Origin: an uncultured Sutterella sp.
Lineage (GTDB): Bacteria; Pseudomonadota; Gammaproteobacteria; Burkholderiales; Burkholderiaceae_F
NCBI GenBank assembly: GCA_900552915.1
Contig: USBS01000112.1
Span: 1 to 5,744 of the forward strand
Length of the DNA: 5,744 nt
Direction of reading: 5' to 3'
In this document: positions 1 to 4,623 of the stretch, in pieces
Numbering within the stretch: the stretch's first letter is position 1
Layout: each line of letters opens with the position of its first letter
Made by a program: the position numbers and the translations under genes
Notes under the pieces: model-generated
The model's database searches: none
Seen by the model: only the letters and a program-made list of their open reading frames with translations
Told to the model about the DNA's origin: nothing

Positions 1-342
1 CCCGCCGCTGTCATCATCGACGAGCCGTTTGACCGCGCCTGGCGCCGCGTTGGCGTGGCACTCGATCGCGCCGGTTTCGAAGTGACCGACCGCGACCGCA
101 GCCAGGGCCTCTTTATGATCAACTATCTTGATCCGGACTACGAACAGCAGAAAAAGAGCGAGCAGGGTTTCTTTACGAATCTCTTCTCCAAGACCAAGGC
201 TGTCGATCCGGTGCCCTACCGCATTCGTTTGTCTATCGACGGGGAAAAGACCCGCGTGACGGTAACGGGCGAAGACGGACGTGCCGATACGACGGGCGTG
301 GCGCCGCGCATCATCAATCTGATCGGCGAACAGACCCGCTGA
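1..342 (+). CDS. bamC: BamC-like outer membrane assembly lipoprotein, C-terminal part (5' truncated)
   Basis: The reading frame is open from the first base and ends with TGA at 340-342, so only the last 113 codons are present; the start and any lipoprotein signal lie outside the window. BamC (NlpB/DapX family) is a lipoprotein of the BAM complex, which folds beta-barrel proteins into the outer membrane. The visible part matches the family's C-terminal helix-grip domain: a helix with AWRRVGVALDRAGFE, a strand ending in GLFMINYLDPD, a charged loop with a FFTNLF stretch, two strands (YRIRLSID and TRVTVTGEDG) and a final helix ending LIGEQTR. A GTG at 55-57 lies in frame but is internal to this domain, so I do not take it as the start. 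In related bacteria bamC often follows dapA, which cannot be checked here. The family call rests on the overall pattern, not on a catalytic motif. Confidence 0.75.
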   Translation, partial: PAAVIIDEPFDRAWRRVGVALDRAGFEVTDRDRSQGLFMINYLDPDYEQQKKSEQGFFTNLFSKTKAVDPVPYRIRLSIDGEKTRVTVTGEDGRADTTGVAPRIINLIGEQTR

Positions 343-362
343 TCGGGATTTGCAATCATTCG

Positions 363-420
363 GGCGTCCGCAGGACGCCGTTACAGGGCGGGACAGCGTA
401 AACCAAGGCGCGTGTCCCGC
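363..420 (+). terminator. Two tandem GC-rich hairpins after bamC (possible terminator)
   Basis: The first hairpin pairs GGCGTCC (363-369) with GGACGCC (373-379) around a 3-base loop. The second pairs GCGGGACA (388-395) with TGTCCCGC (413-420), 8 perfect pairs, and may extend inward by GCG/CGC with one bulged base. The sequence after it, TTCGTCTGCC, is only weakly T-rich, so this is not a textbook intrinsic terminator. It occupies most of the 101-base gap between bamC and the DUF805 gene. Transcription termination or mRNA 3'-end protection are the simplest roles. Confidence 0.4.
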
Positions 421-443
421 TTCGTCTGCCAAGGAACGGATAA

Positions 444-830
444 GTGTCAGTCATCGGTGAAGCTCTGAGCATACGTTTTTCGGGTCGCGTTCCGCGGCGC
501 GTGTTCTGGATCTCGGCTCTGCTGTGCTCCGTTTTGAGTTGGTTTGTGGGCTGGCTCTACGCAACGCTCTACATGACGACGATGACCGAGATCACATGGG
601 ATTTTGTGACGACGGCCGTGGGAGTTTTCCAGATCTGGCTTGCCGTCATCGCCGTTACCATCGCCGTTCGGCGCCTCCACGATGTCGGCCGCAGCGGACT
701 GTGGGTGCTGCCGATCATTCTGATTCCCGGACTGGGCTTGATTTTCTGGTTTGTGCTCGGGTGCTTGACGGGCGACGAGCATGACAACCGCTACGGCCCC
801 GATCCCTATGCGGATCGCCGAGGCATCTGA
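444..830 (+). CDS. DUF805 family small integral membrane protein
   Basis: This 128-residue protein starts at GTG (444), with AAGGA at 431-435 eight bases upstream, and ends with TGA at 828-830. It shows the DUF805 pattern: an N-terminal FSGRVPRRVFW segment (residues 12-22), then hydrophobic spans at about 23-43, 55-75 and 88-108, the signature RRLHDVGRSGLW at 76-87 between the second and third spans, and a C-terminal NRYGPDPY at 115-122. DUF805 proteins are inner-membrane proteins of unknown biochemical function; some family members resemble phage or toxin-related membrane proteins, but nothing here supports a specific role. It is 35 bases upstream of the FKBP gene on the same strand, with no terminator visible between, so the two are probably one transcription unit. 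Family assignment is firm; function is unknown. Confidence 0.85.
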   Translation: MSVIGEALSIRFSGRVPRRVFWISALLCSVLSWFVGWLYATLYMTTMTEITWDFVTTAVGVFQIWLAVIAVTIAVRRLHDVGRSGLWVLPIILIPGLGLIFWFVLGCLTGDEHDNRYGPDPYADRRGI

Positions 831-865
831 CGACCGGTTGACGGCACTTTCAAGGAAAGAATTCA

Positions 866-1381
866 ATGGTTATTGAAAAGGACTGCGTCGTCGGCATTCA
901 TGTGCGAATGTACGACCTGCAAAAACATCTTCTGGAAGAAACTGAGCCCGAGGGCGTGACGTATTTGCACGGGCACGGCGACATTTTTTCCAGGCTCGAG
1001 CAGGCGCTCGAAGGCAAGAAGGCGGGCGACACGATCACCGTGCAGCTTGAAACCGAAGAAGCATTCGGCGAGTTCGATGTCGATGCGATCCGTCTGGTGC
1101 CTGTCGAGCAATTGGGCGATCCGGAGCTCATCGTGCCGGGGTTGGTTTTTTCGGCTGTGCCGGGCGAAACGCCCGACGGACGCCGCTGGCGCGTAACCGA
1201 CGTTGCCGAAGGCAAAGCCGTCCTGGACGCCAATCACCCGCTTGCCGGCTGGGCGCTCAAGTTTGAAATCAAGGTGATTTCGGTGACAAAGCCCGAGGGC
1301 GAAGCCACCGGCAACGACGACGTGGTTGTGCCGGGCTTTCTCGGCTTTGCCGACAAGATCATTGACGACGAGACGGATTAA
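866..1381 (+). CDS. slyD: SlyD-like FKBP-type peptidyl-prolyl cis-trans isomerase lacking the metal-binding tail
   Basis: The 171-residue cytoplasmic protein starts at ATG 866 after AAGGAAAG (852-859) and ends with TAA. It is expected to catalyse cis-trans isomerisation at proline and to act as a folding chaperone through its insert-in-flap domain. Diagnostic segments are YLHGHGDIFSRLEQALEGKKAGD-type sequence at about 33-55, EEAFGEFD at 64-71, an insert-in-flap region at about 73-126, and NHPLAGWALKFEIKVI at 123-138, which closes the FKBP fold. Two positions differ from E. coli SlyD as I recall it: the VDES aspartate is Glu24 and the AYG tyrosine is Phe67. Both occur in FkpB/SlpA, a ribosome-associated relative with weaker isomerase activity. 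The long His/Cys-rich nickel-binding tail of E. coli SlyD is absent; the protein instead ends in a short acidic segment (DDETD). FkpB is therefore an alternative name, though YLHGHG favours SlyD. Confidence 0.85.
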   Translation: MVIEKDCVVGIHVRMYDLQKHLLEETEPEGVTYLHGHGDIFSRLEQALEGKKAGDTITVQLETEEAFGEFDVDAIRLVPVEQLGDPELIVPGLVFSAVPGETPDGRRWRVTDVAEGKAVLDANHPLAGWALKFEIKVISVTKPEGEATGNDDVVVPGFLGFADKIIDDETD

Positions 1382-1391
1382 TTGCGCCGTT

Positions 1392-1397
1392 TATAAT
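1392..1397 (+). promoter_or_regulatory. Candidate -10 box (TATAAT) ahead of the 73-residue gene and psd
   Basis: A perfect TATAAT lies 10 bases after the slyD-like stop codon. No good -35 hexamer sits at 16-18 bases; the nearest good match, TTGACG at 1362-1367, is 24 bases away, which is too far. There is no extended -10 TG. Transcription starting near 1404 would give a leader of about 90 bases before the ATG at 1494. The call rests on the -10 box and on its position in the only sizeable gap before the lipid genes. Confidence 0.4.
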
Positions 1398-1450
1398 CAA
1401 TACAAATGTGAGGCGAGTGCGATCTCAGGCGTGTTTTCGGCTTGAGTCGG

Positions 1451-1479
1451 CACAGATCTTCACGCCGTTTTTATCTGTG
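1451..1479 (+). promoter_or_regulatory. Hairpin adjoining the ribosome binding site of the 73-residue gene
   Basis: CACAGAT (1451-1457) pairs perfectly with ATCTGTG (1473-1479) around a 15-base loop. The 3' arm runs directly into the ribosome binding site GGGAG (1479-1483), ten bases before ATG 1494. If it forms in the mRNA it could reduce access to the start, or it could simply be a chance inverted repeat. With seven pairs it is suggestive, not decisive. Confidence 0.3.
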
Positions 1480-1493
1480 GGAGCTAAATTCCG

Positions 1494-1715
1494 ATGACTA
1501 TGCGACAAGACGAAACCGACGTCAACTTCCTGGACATCAAGCCTGCCGATCTGGAGCACGCCGCACATGTGCTGCGCGGAGAGCTTGAGGCCAATCGCCG
1601 CGCTTGGGAGAAGACGTGCTGGTCGATCGAGTACGTTAAGAAGAACCATGCCGAGGACACGGTGCTCATCGAAGCGCTCGAGACCATTCGTCATCACCTT
1701 GAACGCCGCATGTAA
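1494..1715 (+). CDS. Small hypothetical protein, predicted helical, 73 residues
   Basis: I do not recognise this protein. It starts at ATG 1494, after GGGAG at 1479-1483, and ends with TAA at 1713-1715; a second in-frame ATG at 1500 is farther from the ribosome binding site and less likely. It is highly charged and mostly helix-forming, with no signal peptide or membrane segment. Residues 16-50 look like one long amphipathic helix (with HAAHVLRGELEANRRAWEK), and 53-72 like a second (LIEALETIRHHLERR). Trp38, Trp43 and Cys42 are its few unusual residues. It lies 37 bases before psd on the same strand with no terminator between, so it is probably co-transcribed with the lipid genes. Good ribosome binding site, codon use like its neighbours and operon position support it being real; no function can be assigned. 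Confidence 0.7.
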   Translation: MTMRQDETDVNFLDIKPADLEHAAHVLRGELEANRRAWEKTCWSIEYVKKNHAEDTVLIEALETIRHHLERRM

Positions 1716-1752
1716 GGCGCAAGAACAACCTGCAAAATAACGGAGTTTTACC

Positions 1753-2502
1753 TTGGAACGCATTTACCCGCATCCGTTCTTTGCTCGTGAAGGCTGGGCT
1801 TTCATGGGCATCACGTTCGTGCTCGCGCTGCTCGTGCAGATTTTTGCGGGCGGTTTCGTTGCCGCGATTTTCTGGCTGCTGTTCATTCTCGTGGCGCAGT
1901 TTTTCCGCGATCCCGCACGCGAAATGACCGACGAAGAAAAAGCGGTCGTGGCTCCTGTCGACGGTCGTGTGGTCAAGGTCGAAGAAGCGGTTTGCCCCTA
2001 CACGGGTGAACAGACGAAACTTGTTTCGATCTTTATGAACATCTTCAACGTTCACAGTCAGAAAGCGCCTGTGGCCGGCCGCATCGAAAAGATCGAATAC
2101 TTCCACGGCAAGTATCTCAACGCTGCGCTCGATAAGGCAAGCGAACAGAATGAACGCAACGCCGTGACGGTCGTGACCGAAGACGGTCAACGCGTCTGCT
2201 TCGTGCAGATCGCCGGTCTCGTGGCCCGCCGCATCCTCTGCTACCGCATGGTGGGCGACGAGGTCAAAAAAGGTGAACGCTACGGCTTCATCCGCTTCGG
2301 CTCACGCGTGGACGTTTATCTGCCGATGAGCGCACAGGTGCTCGTGTCGATCGGCGAAAAGACGACCGGCGTCGAAACGGTGATCGCACGCCTGGGCGAA
2401 CCGGTCGCGCAGCCGGTGCAGGAAGCTGAGCCCGCAGCTGAAGAAAAGCCTGTCGAAGCCGCACCCGCAGCCGAAGAAAAGACCGAAGCCAAGGCCGAAT
2501 AA
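1753..2502 (+). CDS. psd: Phosphatidylserine decarboxylase proenzyme (PSD-A type)
   Basis: Psd converts phosphatidylserine to phosphatidylethanolamine at the inner membrane, using a pyruvoyl group made by self-cleavage. The start is TTG 1753, with CGGAG (1741-1745) seven bases upstream; it places the conserved YPHPFFAREGW at residues 5-15, whereas the first ATG (codon 18) would delete it. A hydrophobic stretch at about 19-49 anchors the protein, followed by QFFRDP (49-54). Key residues are visible: Asp70 in APVDGR, His101 in FNVHSQ, and Gly183-Ser184 in RFGSRVDVYLP, where cleavage between Gly and Ser should create the small alpha chain with the pyruvoyl group. KASEQNERNAV and IAGLVARRILCY are also family-typical. 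Related short Psd proteins end near residue 215; here about 34 further residues form an Ala/Glu/Pro/Lys tail. pssA, which makes the substrate, lies 119 bases downstream. Confidence 0.96.
   Translation: MERIYPHPFFAREGWAFMGITFVLALLVQIFAGGFVAAIFWLLFILVAQFFRDPAREMTDEEKAVVAPVDGRVVKVEEAVCPYTGEQTKLVSIFMNIFNVHSQKAPVAGRIEKIEYFHGKYLNAALDKASEQNERNAVTVVTEDGQRVCFVQIAGLVARRILCYRMVGDEVKKGERYGFIRFGSRVDVYLPMSAQVLVSIGEKTTGVETVIARLGEPVAQPVQEAEPAAEEKPVEAAPAAEEKTEAKAE
2431..2481 (+). repeat. Imperfect 33-base tandem repeat within the psd 3' end
   Basis: An 18-base block, CCCGCAGCTGAAGAAAAG (2431-2448), recurs at 2464-2481 with a single T-to-C difference, giving a 33-base (11-codon) period. In protein it encodes PAAEEK twice, within the low-complexity C-terminal tail of Psd. 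The repeat keeps the reading frame, so copy-number change by slippage would alter tail length without disrupting the enzyme. Confidence 0.7.
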
Positions 2503-2531
2503 GGCCGCTTTGCGGAGGTTGTTTTAATGCA

Positions 2532-2585
2532 ATGAGCCCGTACCAATCGAAATCCATTTCGTTTCGGCTGCGGGCTTCTTGCTAA
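2532..2585 (+). CDS. Possible 17-residue serine-rich leader peptide ahead of pssA
   Basis: ATG 2532 opens a 17-codon frame ending in TAA at 2583-2585 and encoding MSPYQSKSISFRLRASC. A strong ribosome binding site, GGAGG (2514-2518), lies in this gap, eight bases before another ATG at 2527. That ATG reads ATG-CAA-TGA, and its stop overlaps the start at 2532 (ATGA), an arrangement that permits translational restart. Five of the 17 codons are serine, and the downstream enzyme PssA uses serine as substrate. The frame lies over the hairpin at 2535-2576, so translation would affect folding. A serine-sensing leader is pure inference, and a chance ORF is quite possible: the hairpin alone explains much of the sequence. 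Confidence 0.2.
   Translation: MSPYQSKSISFRLRASC
2535..2576 (+). terminator. Hairpin between psd and pssA (weak terminator or attenuator)
   Basis: An outer stem AGCCCG (2535-2540) pairs with CGGGCT (2571-2576), and an inner stem CGAAA (2548-2552) pairs with TTTCG (2557-2561). The base run after it, TCTTGCTAACT, is poor in T compared with the strong terminators at 3613-3652 and 4424-4462. It may therefore be partial, letting psd transcription continue into pssA at reduced level, or it may be a processing site. Confidence 0.4.
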
Positions 2586-2607
2586 CTGCGCCCATCAACA
2601 AGACAAT
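2579..2607 (+). promoter_or_regulatory. Weak candidate promoter directly upstream of pssA
   Basis: TTGCTA (2579-2584) and GACAAT (2602-2607) each match four of six consensus bases and are 17 bases apart. Transcription would begin near 2614, leaving a leader of under ten bases before ATG 2622. This would fit the absence of a clear ribosome binding site at pssA, but matches this weak occur by chance. Confidence 0.2.
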
Positions 2608-2621
2608 TTGGACTAACTCAA

Positions 2622-3599
2622 ATGGTAGAAAGAATCCATCACCGCCGTCCGGTGCGTCAGCGCATTATTGAAGTCGGCCGCAAGAAGGTCGTGAAGGTCC
2701 GCGAGCGCGGTCTTTTCGTCCTGCCCAACCTTTTTACCACTGCATCGCTTTTCTGCGCCTTCATCTCGATCGTGCAGGCAATGGAATCGAATTTCGGCTT
2801 TGCCGCCCTGATGATCATGCTGAGCATGCTCTTTGACGGCATGGACGGTCGTGTGGCGCGTCTCACGCACACGCAAAGCGAATTCGGCGAACAGTTCGAC
2901 TCGATTGCCGACATGACCGCCTTCGGTGTGGCGCCGGCGCTGGTGATGTACAAGTTCTGCCTCTTCACCCTCGGAGGCTTGGGGTGGGCTGCCGCCTTCA
3001 TCTATTGCTTGTGCGCGGGCGTGCGCCTGGCGCGGTTTAACTGCAACATCGGCGTGGTGGACAAGCGCTTCTTCCAGGGACTGCCGAGCCCGGCTGCCGC
3101 TGCGCTTCTGGCCGGTTTCGTGTGGCTTTCCGTGGAAAACAAACTGCCGGGATTCCTGGACGCGAGCTTGCCCTGGTTTGCCTTCGTGCTCACGCTCTAT
3201 GCGGGCCTCACGATGGTCTGCAATGCGCCGTTTTACTCCGGCAAGTCCGGCGTTTCGCTTAAAAACGCACCGTTTATCGTCATGGTGGGCGGCGCCGTTG
3301 TGTTCATTCTGATTTCGAGCAATCCGTCGCTTGCGATCTTCACGATCTTCTGCCTTTATGCGCTAAGCGGTTACGTTTACCAGCTCTGGCTTTTCCTCAA
3401 CGATAAGCCCAATCCGGTTCTGCCGGGCGAGTATGCCGATCAAGAGGCCCAGTCCGAGAACGACGAAGCGCACGAAGAGGAGCTGCACGAGGAAGAGTTG
3501 GTGCATGAAGCCGACGACTTCCCCGAAGAGCAGGATGTCAAGCCCGAAGCGAAGGCGGACGAAAAACCTGCCGAGAACGCTCCCGACGCCAAATCCTAA
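2622..3599 (+). CDS. pssA: CDP-diacylglycerol--serine O-phosphatidyltransferase
   Basis: PssA joins CDP-diacylglycerol and L-serine to give phosphatidylserine and CMP in the inner membrane, the step before Psd. The 325-residue protein carries the complete CDP-alcohol phosphatidyltransferase signature at residues 72-97: Asp72, Asp75-Gly76, Ala79-Arg80, Gly89, Asp93 and Asp97, the metal- and CDP-binding residues. A basic N-terminus (residues 8-29) precedes LPNLFTTASLFCAF (34-47), and about six to eight hydrophobic spans follow up to about residue 258, so it is the integral-membrane type, unlike soluble E. coli PssA. Residues 270-325 form a cytoplasm-like tail with 23 Asp/Glu among 56 residues and an AEKP-rich end, beyond the usual catalytic core. 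ATG 2622 has no strong ribosome binding site, only GGA at 2610-2612, but no in-frame upstream start exists nearby. An intrinsic terminator follows. Confidence 0.95.
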   Translation: MVERIHHRRPVRQRIIEVGRKKVVKVRERGLFVLPNLFTTASLFCAFISIVQAMESNFGFAALMIMLSMLFDGMDGRVARLTHTQSEFGEQFDSIADMTAFGVAPALVMYKFCLFTLGGLGWAAAFIYCLCAGVRLARFNCNIGVVDKRFFQGLPSPAAAALLAGFVWLSVENKLPGFLDASLPWFAFVLTLYAGLTMVCNAPFYSGKSGVSLKNAPFIVMVGGAVVFILISSNPSLAIFTIFCLYALSGYVYQLWLFLNDKPNPVLPGEYADQEAQSENDEAHEEELHEEELVHEADDFPEEQDVKPEAKADEKPAENAPDAKS

Positions 3600-3612
3600 T
3601 TCTTACTTCAAG

Positions 3613-3652
3613 CGTCCCGTTCGAGAGATGGTTTTCGGGCGGGATGTTTTTT
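3613..3652 (+). terminator. Intrinsic terminator after pssA
   Basis: CGTCCCG (3613-3619) pairs with CGGGATG (3640-3646), including one G-U pair. An inner stem CGAGAG with TTTTCG continues it, and six T residues follow at 3647-3652. The arrangement is a standard rho-independent terminator 14 bases past the pssA stop codon. It marks the end of the lipid gene block. Confidence 0.85.
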
Positions 3653-3681
3653 GCTTATAGAAATTTCCGGAGAGAACTTCC

Positions 3682-4377
3682 ATGTTTGTATTTGCTCCCG
3701 CACCTCAGGCCGTTGTGCCCGTTTCGGGCGAAAAGAATGTGTATTTCCCGGTCAATCGCGTCTATTGCGTCGGCCGCAACTATGCCGATCACGACAAGGA
3801 AATGGGCGGCACGGGAAAGACGACGCCGTGCTTCTTTTCAAAGCCTGCCGACGCGATCTTTCCGATCGACTCCGGCAAGACTGCTCAGGTTCCGTACCCG
3901 CAGCACACCGAAAATCTGCAGCACGAAGTCGAACTCGTCGTCGCCGTCAATAAGGGCGGCAAGGATTTGACGGTTGAGGAGGCTCAAGCGTGCATCTTCG
4001 GCTGGGCCGTGGGTGTGGATCTCACGCGGCGCGATCTGCAGGCCGAAGCCAAGGCCAAGGGCCGCCCCTGGACAACCGCCAAGAGCTTTGACTTTTCGGG
4101 TCCCGTGTCGCACCTTGTGCGCAAGGAAAACGTGATTGATCCGAAAGACTCGGAACTGTGGCTTTACGTCAACAACGAGTGCAAGCAGAAGGGCTCCACG
4201 AAGGACATGATTTGGTCGGTAGCGGAAGTTCTCGCTGAAATCTCGACCTATTGGGAGTTGAAGCCCGGTGATCTCGTCTTCACGGGCAGTCCTTCGGGGG
4301 TCTCGACGCTTAAGAAGGGCGATATCGTGCGTGCCGGCTGCAACGGCATCGGCATGATCGAATTCGAGCTCGTCTAA
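3682..4377 (+). CDS. Fumarylacetoacetate hydrolase (FAH) family protein, acylpyruvase/fumarylpyruvate hydrolase-like
   Basis: The 231-residue soluble protein starts at ATG 3682, seven bases after GGAGAG (3669-3674). It has the single-domain FAH fold seen in FAHD1-type acylpyruvases and bacterial fumarylpyruvate hydrolases, which cleave a C-C bond in 3-acylpyruvates; some members decarboxylate oxaloacetate. VYCVGRNYADH begins at residue 27. By alignment from memory with human FAHD1, the metal ligands are Glu82, Glu84 (HEVELVV) and Asp113 (GVDLTRRDLQ), and the catalytic dyad is His37/Glu40, with Gln120 and Lys134 completing the pocket. RRDLQAEAKAKGRPW (116-130) and GDLVFTGSPSGV are typical. All key residues are present, so it should be active, but the substrate cannot be read from the sequence. 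No aromatic-degradation genes are visible nearby. It lies between two terminators and is probably monocistronic; a TTATAG at 3655-3660 is the only hint of a -10 box. Confidence 0.9.
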   Translation: MFVFAPAPQAVVPVSGEKNVYFPVNRVYCVGRNYADHDKEMGGTGKTTPCFFSKPADAIFPIDSGKTAQVPYPQHTENLQHEVELVVAVNKGGKDLTVEEAQACIFGWAVGVDLTRRDLQAEAKAKGRPWTTAKSFDFSGPVSHLVRKENVIDPKDSELWLYVNNECKQKGSTKDMIWSVAEVLAEISTYWELKPGDLVFTGSPSGVSTLKKGDIVRAGCNGIGMIEFELV

Positions 4378-4423
4378 GTGACTGACTTCGATGTCCGGCC
4401 TGCGTTACTGACAAAACGCCGAC

Positions 4424-4462
4424 AAAAAGAGGGGCGATTTTTTACGGTCGCCCTTCTTTTTT
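4424..4462 (+). terminator. Strong intrinsic terminator after the FAH-family gene
   Basis: AAAAAGAGGGGCGA (4424-4437) pairs with TCGCCCTTCTTTTT (4448-4461) over 14 positions, with one G-U pair and a 10-base loop. The A-rich 5' arm and T-rich 3' arm give the classic U-tract, and the near-symmetry means it could also work on the opposite strand. It separates the FAH-family gene from cstA. Confidence 0.92.
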
Positions 4463-4494
4463 ATTATTTATTAGGGTAAGTACCGATAAAGGCG

Positions 4495-4524
4495 TTTAAA
4501 TTTCATTGGTCGTCTGCCTAAACT
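4495..4524 (+). promoter_or_regulatory. Candidate cstA promoter
   Basis: TTTAAA (4495-4500) and TAAACT (4519-4524) each match four of six sigma-70 consensus bases with an 18-base spacer. A start near 4531 would put the hairpin at 4530-4563 at the very 5' end of the message, with a leader of about 93 bases. No clear CRP-type palindrome (TGTGA-N6-TCACA) is seen upstream, although E. coli cstA is CRP-activated. Weak evidence. Confidence 0.3.
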
Positions 4525-4529
4525 GTTTC

Positions 4530-4563
4530 AAAATCTTGCCGGACAGGGACCGAGCAGGATTTT
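4530..4563 (+). promoter_or_regulatory. cstA leader hairpin with CsrA-like ACAGGGA loop and T-run
   Basis: AAAATCTTGC (4530-4539) pairs with GCAGGATTTT (4554-4563), with one G-U pair. After a bulged A4553 the stem continues as CGG (4540-4542) with CCG (4550-4552). The 7-base loop at 4543-4549 is ACAGGGA, which fits the ACARGGA core of the CsrA/RsmA binding consensus, with GGA in the loop as that family prefers. Further GGA triplets occur at 4541-4543, 4557-4559 and, inside the ribosome binding site, 4615-4617. T residues run from 4560 to 4565, so the hairpin also resembles an intrinsic terminator or attenuator. E. coli CsrA is known to repress cstA translation through its leader; carrying this over to the present organism is inference. 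Confidence 0.5.
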
Positions 4564-4565
4564 TT

Positions 4566-4599
4566 GCGGCCGTCCCCAAGCCGCTCATAAAAAAATGAG
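4566..4599 (+). other. Two further small hairpins in the cstA leader
   Basis: GCGGC (4566-4570) pairs with GCCGC (4580-4584) around loop CGTCCCCAA, and CTCAT (4584-4588) with ATGAG (4595-4599) around six A residues; C4584 can be in only one of them. The loop bases TCCC (4573-4576) can pair with GGGA (4546-4549) in the loop of the preceding hairpin, a possible kissing contact. The ribosome binding site AAAGGAG (4612-4618) follows. I do not recognise a known riboswitch class. Confidence 0.35.
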
Positions 4600-4623
4600 T
4601 ATTTCTCAAAGAAAGGAGCTCTC

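Noticed and set aside
447..866. Minus-strand open frame of 139 codons opposite the DUF805 gene
   Set aside because: It mirrors the DUF805 gene; the plus-strand frame has the RRLHDVGRSG signature and a good ribosome binding site, while the antisense product resembles nothing known.
838..866. TTGACG at 838-843 as a -35 box for the slyD-like gene
   Set aside because: A matching -10 box would fall on the start codon and no TATAAT-like sequence is there; read-through from the DUF805 gene is simpler.
1362..1397. TTGACG (1362-1367) paired with TATAAT (1392-1397) as a full promoter
   Set aside because: The 24-base spacer is too long for sigma-70; only the -10 box was kept as a candidate.
1666..2190. 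Minus-strand open frame of 174 codons opposite psd
   Set aside because: It is a shadow of psd, whose catalytic motifs are complete on the plus strand.
3644..3970. Plus-strand frames overlapping the start of the FAH-family gene
   Set aside because: Their products are Arg/Ser-rich out-of-frame translations; the frame from 3682 has the family motifs and the ribosome binding site.
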